From NCBI GenBank assembly GCA_900771165.1, contig CAAGMX010000445.1, positions 1 through 7,293 on the forward strand: 7,293 bases of DNA, read 5' to 3'. Shown here piece after piece: positions 5,597 through 7,293 of the stretch. The number at the start of each line of letters is the position of its first letter. Position 1 is the stretch's first letter. The position numbers and the translations under genes were made by a program. Source of the DNA: Victivallales bacterium (GTDB lineage: Bacteria; Verrucomicrobiota; Lentisphaeria; Oligosphaerales; Oligosphaeraceae). The notes under the pieces were generated by a model, which was not told where the DNA came from, ran no database searches, and was given only the letters and a program-made list of their open reading frames with translations.

Positions 5597-6847
5597 ATGT
5601 CCTGTAGGAGCAAGAAGACCAAGACGACTCCCGCCAAACCCAAGTACGACCCGCCGGATTCCCTCTCCTCCGTGGGCCTCACCACCCCGAAACATCTGCG
5701 CATCGCCGATGCCCAGCATCCCTTCCTCCTGGAATGCGGAGCCTCTCTCCCCCAGGTGGATGTGGAGTATGAAACCTACGGAGAACTTTCCGAAGCCAAG
5801 GACAATGCCATCTTGATCTGCCACGCCCTCTCGGGGGATGCCCATGTGGCCGGATGGGATGCCACGGCGGCGGGACGCCCGGAGCGGAAATGGAGACTGA
5901 CCCATCCCGGATGGTGGGATGCCGTCATTGGCCCGGGAAAGCCCATCGACACCAACCGGTTCTACGTAGTCTGCGCCAATGTGCTGGGCAGCTGCTACGG
6001 CACCACCGGACCCTCCTCCCTGAATCCCGAAACGGGGAAGCCCTACGGCCTCGCCTTCCCCATGGTCACGGTGGGAGACTGGGTGGTCATGGAAAAACTC
6101 CTGCTGGAAAAACTGGGGATTCAGCATCTCTATGCCGTCATTGGCGGCTCTCTGGGAGGGCAGCAGACCCTGGAATGGGCCCTCCGCTATCCCCGGATGA
6201 TGGGAAAATGTATCATCATGGCCTCCGGCCCCCGGCTCTCCGCCCAGGGCCTAGGCTTCAATGCCGTCGCCCGGAACGCCATCATGCGGGATGTCCATTT
6301 CGAGGGCGGCAATTACTTCGGCAAGCGCCAGGGTCCCTCCAATGGCCTGGCGGTGGCCCGGATGCTGGCCCATATCACCTATCTCTCCGGCAAAGGAATG
6401 GATTTCAAGTTCGGGAGACGGCGCCTGGACGCCAAGGAACCCCAGAAGGGCTTCGAGGCGGAATTCTCCGTGGAAAGCTATCTGAACCACCAGAGCAAGT
6501 CCTTTGTGGAACGCTTCGACGCCGACAGCTACCTCTACATCACCAGGGCCATGGACTACTACGACGCCGCCGATGCCTGGGGAGACGGCGATATCCGCAA
6601 GGCCTGCCAGCGCCTTCATGCCGAGCTCATGGTGGTCTCCTTCTCCTCCGACTGGCTCTATCCCCCTGCCGAGGCCCGGGAATTCGTCAACGCCATCCTG
6701 GCGGAGAACAAGCCGGTGACCTACGTGGAGATCCAGACCGAGTCCGGCCACGACGCCTTCCTGGTGGATACCGCCCCGGTGGGACGCCTCCTCCGGGCCT
6801 ATCTCCTGGCGCCGGGCATCAACCGAAGGAGCGGCGCCATCCGATGA
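5597..6847 (+). CDS. metX: Homoserine O-acetyltransferase
   Basis: Cytoplasmic alpha/beta-hydrolase-fold acyltransferase that activates L-homoserine with acetyl-CoA, the first committed step of methionine synthesis by sulfhydrylation. The 416-residue product is somewhat longer than the typical 360-390, owing to a basic N-terminal extension of about 35 residues before the conserved start near TTPKHLRI. The catalytic triad is visible: Ser185 in GGSLGGQQ, Asp352 in SSDWLYPP and His385 in SGHDAFL. GPSSLNPETGKPYG (from 138) is the strongly conserved MetX block. Some MetX proteins use succinyl-CoA, and this cannot be excluded by eye. ATG 5597 follows a C/T tract; a GTG at 5498 overlapping the xerC stop (GTGA) is in frame but would add a low-complexity Pro/Arg-rich leader. 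No metW follows; the gene instead overlaps lpxB by 4 bp. A G-rich hairpin precedes it. Confidence 0.93.
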   Translation: MSCRSKKTKTTPAKPKYDPPDSLSSVGLTTPKHLRIADAQHPFLLECGASLPQVDVEYETYGELSEAKDNAILICHALSGDAHVAGWDATAAGRPERKWRLTHPGWWDAVIGPGKPIDTNRFYVVCANVLGSCYGTTGPSSLNPETGKPYGLAFPMVTVGDWVVMEKLLLEKLGIQHLYAVIGGSLGGQQTLEWALRYPRMMGKCIIMASGPRLSAQGLGFNAVARNAIMRDVHFEGGNYFGKRQGPSNGLAVARMLAHITYLSGKGMDFKFGRRRLDAKEPQKGFEAEFSVESYLNHQSKSFVERFDADSYLYITRAMDYYDAADAWGDGDIRKACQRLHAELMVVSFSSDWLYPPAEAREFVNAILAENKPVTYVEIQTESGHDAFLVDTAPVGRLLRAYLLAPGINRRSGAIR

Positions 6848-7293
6848 CCTCCCCTGCCCCACTCCCCCAGGACACCCCCGCCCCCACCCTCTGGATCATG
6901 GCGGGCGAAACCTCCGGCGACGGATACGGTGCCTCCCTGGCACAGGCCATCCGCGCCCGGGAACCCCAGTGGATTCTCCGGGGAATGGGCGGCGTCCGGA
7001 TGCGGGAGGCCGGCGTGGATACCTTTGTGGACTCCACGGAGCTGGGCATCATCGGCTTCTGGGAATGCCTCAAACACATCTTCTTCTTCCTGAGGCTGCT
7101 GAAGCGCATCACCCGGCTGGCGGCCCAGGAGCGCCCCCGCACCGTGGTGCTCATCGACTACCCGGGCTTCCACCTGATGCTGGCCAAACGCCTGCACGCC
7201 CTGGGCATCCGGGTGGTCTGGTACGTCAGTCCCCAGGTCTGGGCCTGGCGCTCCGGACGGGTCTGGAAACTGGCCCGCTACTGCGACCGCATG
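6844..7293 (+). CDS. lpxB: Lipid-A-disaccharide synthase LpxB (5' part, runs off window)
   Basis: Peripheral membrane GT-B-type glycosyltransferase that joins UDP-2,3-diacylglucosamine and lipid X to form the lipid A disaccharide. Only the first 150 residues are present; the full protein would be about 380. Recognisable blocks are AGETSGD (20-26, usually AGE-x-SGD), GMGGVRMREAG (47-57), the STELGIIGFWE segment (64-74), the hydrophobic, membrane-facing stretch around 79-86 (IFFFLRLL), LIDYPGFHLMLAKRL (103-117) and the hallmark SPQVWAWR (129-136). The ATG at 6844 overlaps the metX stop as ATGA, which implies translational coupling; the N-terminal 14 residues are Pro-rich and precede the first strand. 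Together with murG it shows the host is a diderm with lipid A. Confidence 0.95.
   Translation, partial: MTSPAPLPQDTPAPTLWIMAGETSGDGYGASLAQAIRAREPQWILRGMGGVRMREAGVDTFVDSTELGIIGFWECLKHIFFFLRLLKRITRLAAQERPRTVVLIDYPGFHLMLAKRLHALGIRVVWYVSPQVWAWRSGRVWKLARYCDRM

Overview
The window looks like chromosomal DNA from a GC-rich, diderm (LPS-making) bacterium. MurG and LpxB, in one co-directional cluster, mean peptidoglycan plus lipid A. The gene mix, a NahK-like sugar kinase, a four-helix-bundle suffix protein and the near absence of Shine-Dalgarno sequences would fit the PVC group (Verrucomicrobiota/Lentisphaerota). That placement is an inference with low confidence; no rRNA or other marker is present to fix the phylum.

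Layout: positions 1-58 are a perfect 9-bp tandem array, probably cut by the window edge. It runs into the 3' end of an AT-rich minus-strand gene (53-706) for a four-helix-bundle protein ending in a leucine-zipper-like coiled coil. From about position 860 the DNA becomes strongly GC-rich and every gene lies on the plus strand: rfbD/rmlD (862-1707), a 414-bp non-coding stretch full of inverted repeats (1708-2121), a NahK-type N-acetylhexosamine kinase (2122-3264), murG (3347-4480), xerC (4503-5501), metX (5597-6847) and the 5' part of lpxB (6844-7293, running off the window).

How the genes fit together: most of the plus-strand genes serve the cell envelope. RfbD makes dTDP-rhamnose for surface polysaccharide. 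A NahK-type kinase makes GlcNAc-1-P (or GalNAc-1-P), which can feed the UDP-GlcNAc pool. MurG uses UDP-GlcNAc to make lipid II, and LpxB acts further down the UDP-GlcNAc-derived lipid A pathway. XerC (chromosome dimer resolution) and MetX (methionine synthesis) are housekeeping passengers in the same cluster. murG-xerC-metX-lpxB are close enough to be co-transcribed, and metX and lpxB overlap by 4 bp.

The most unusual features are the C/T-rich tracts in front of several start codons in place of Shine-Dalgarno sites, a predicted 16-bp G-rich/CU-rich hairpin immediately before metX that would bury such a tract, the palindrome-rich 1708-2121 gap, and the foreign-looking four-helix gene whose stop codon is supplied by the adjoining tandem array. 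I found no clear evidence of a wholly new multi-gene system.
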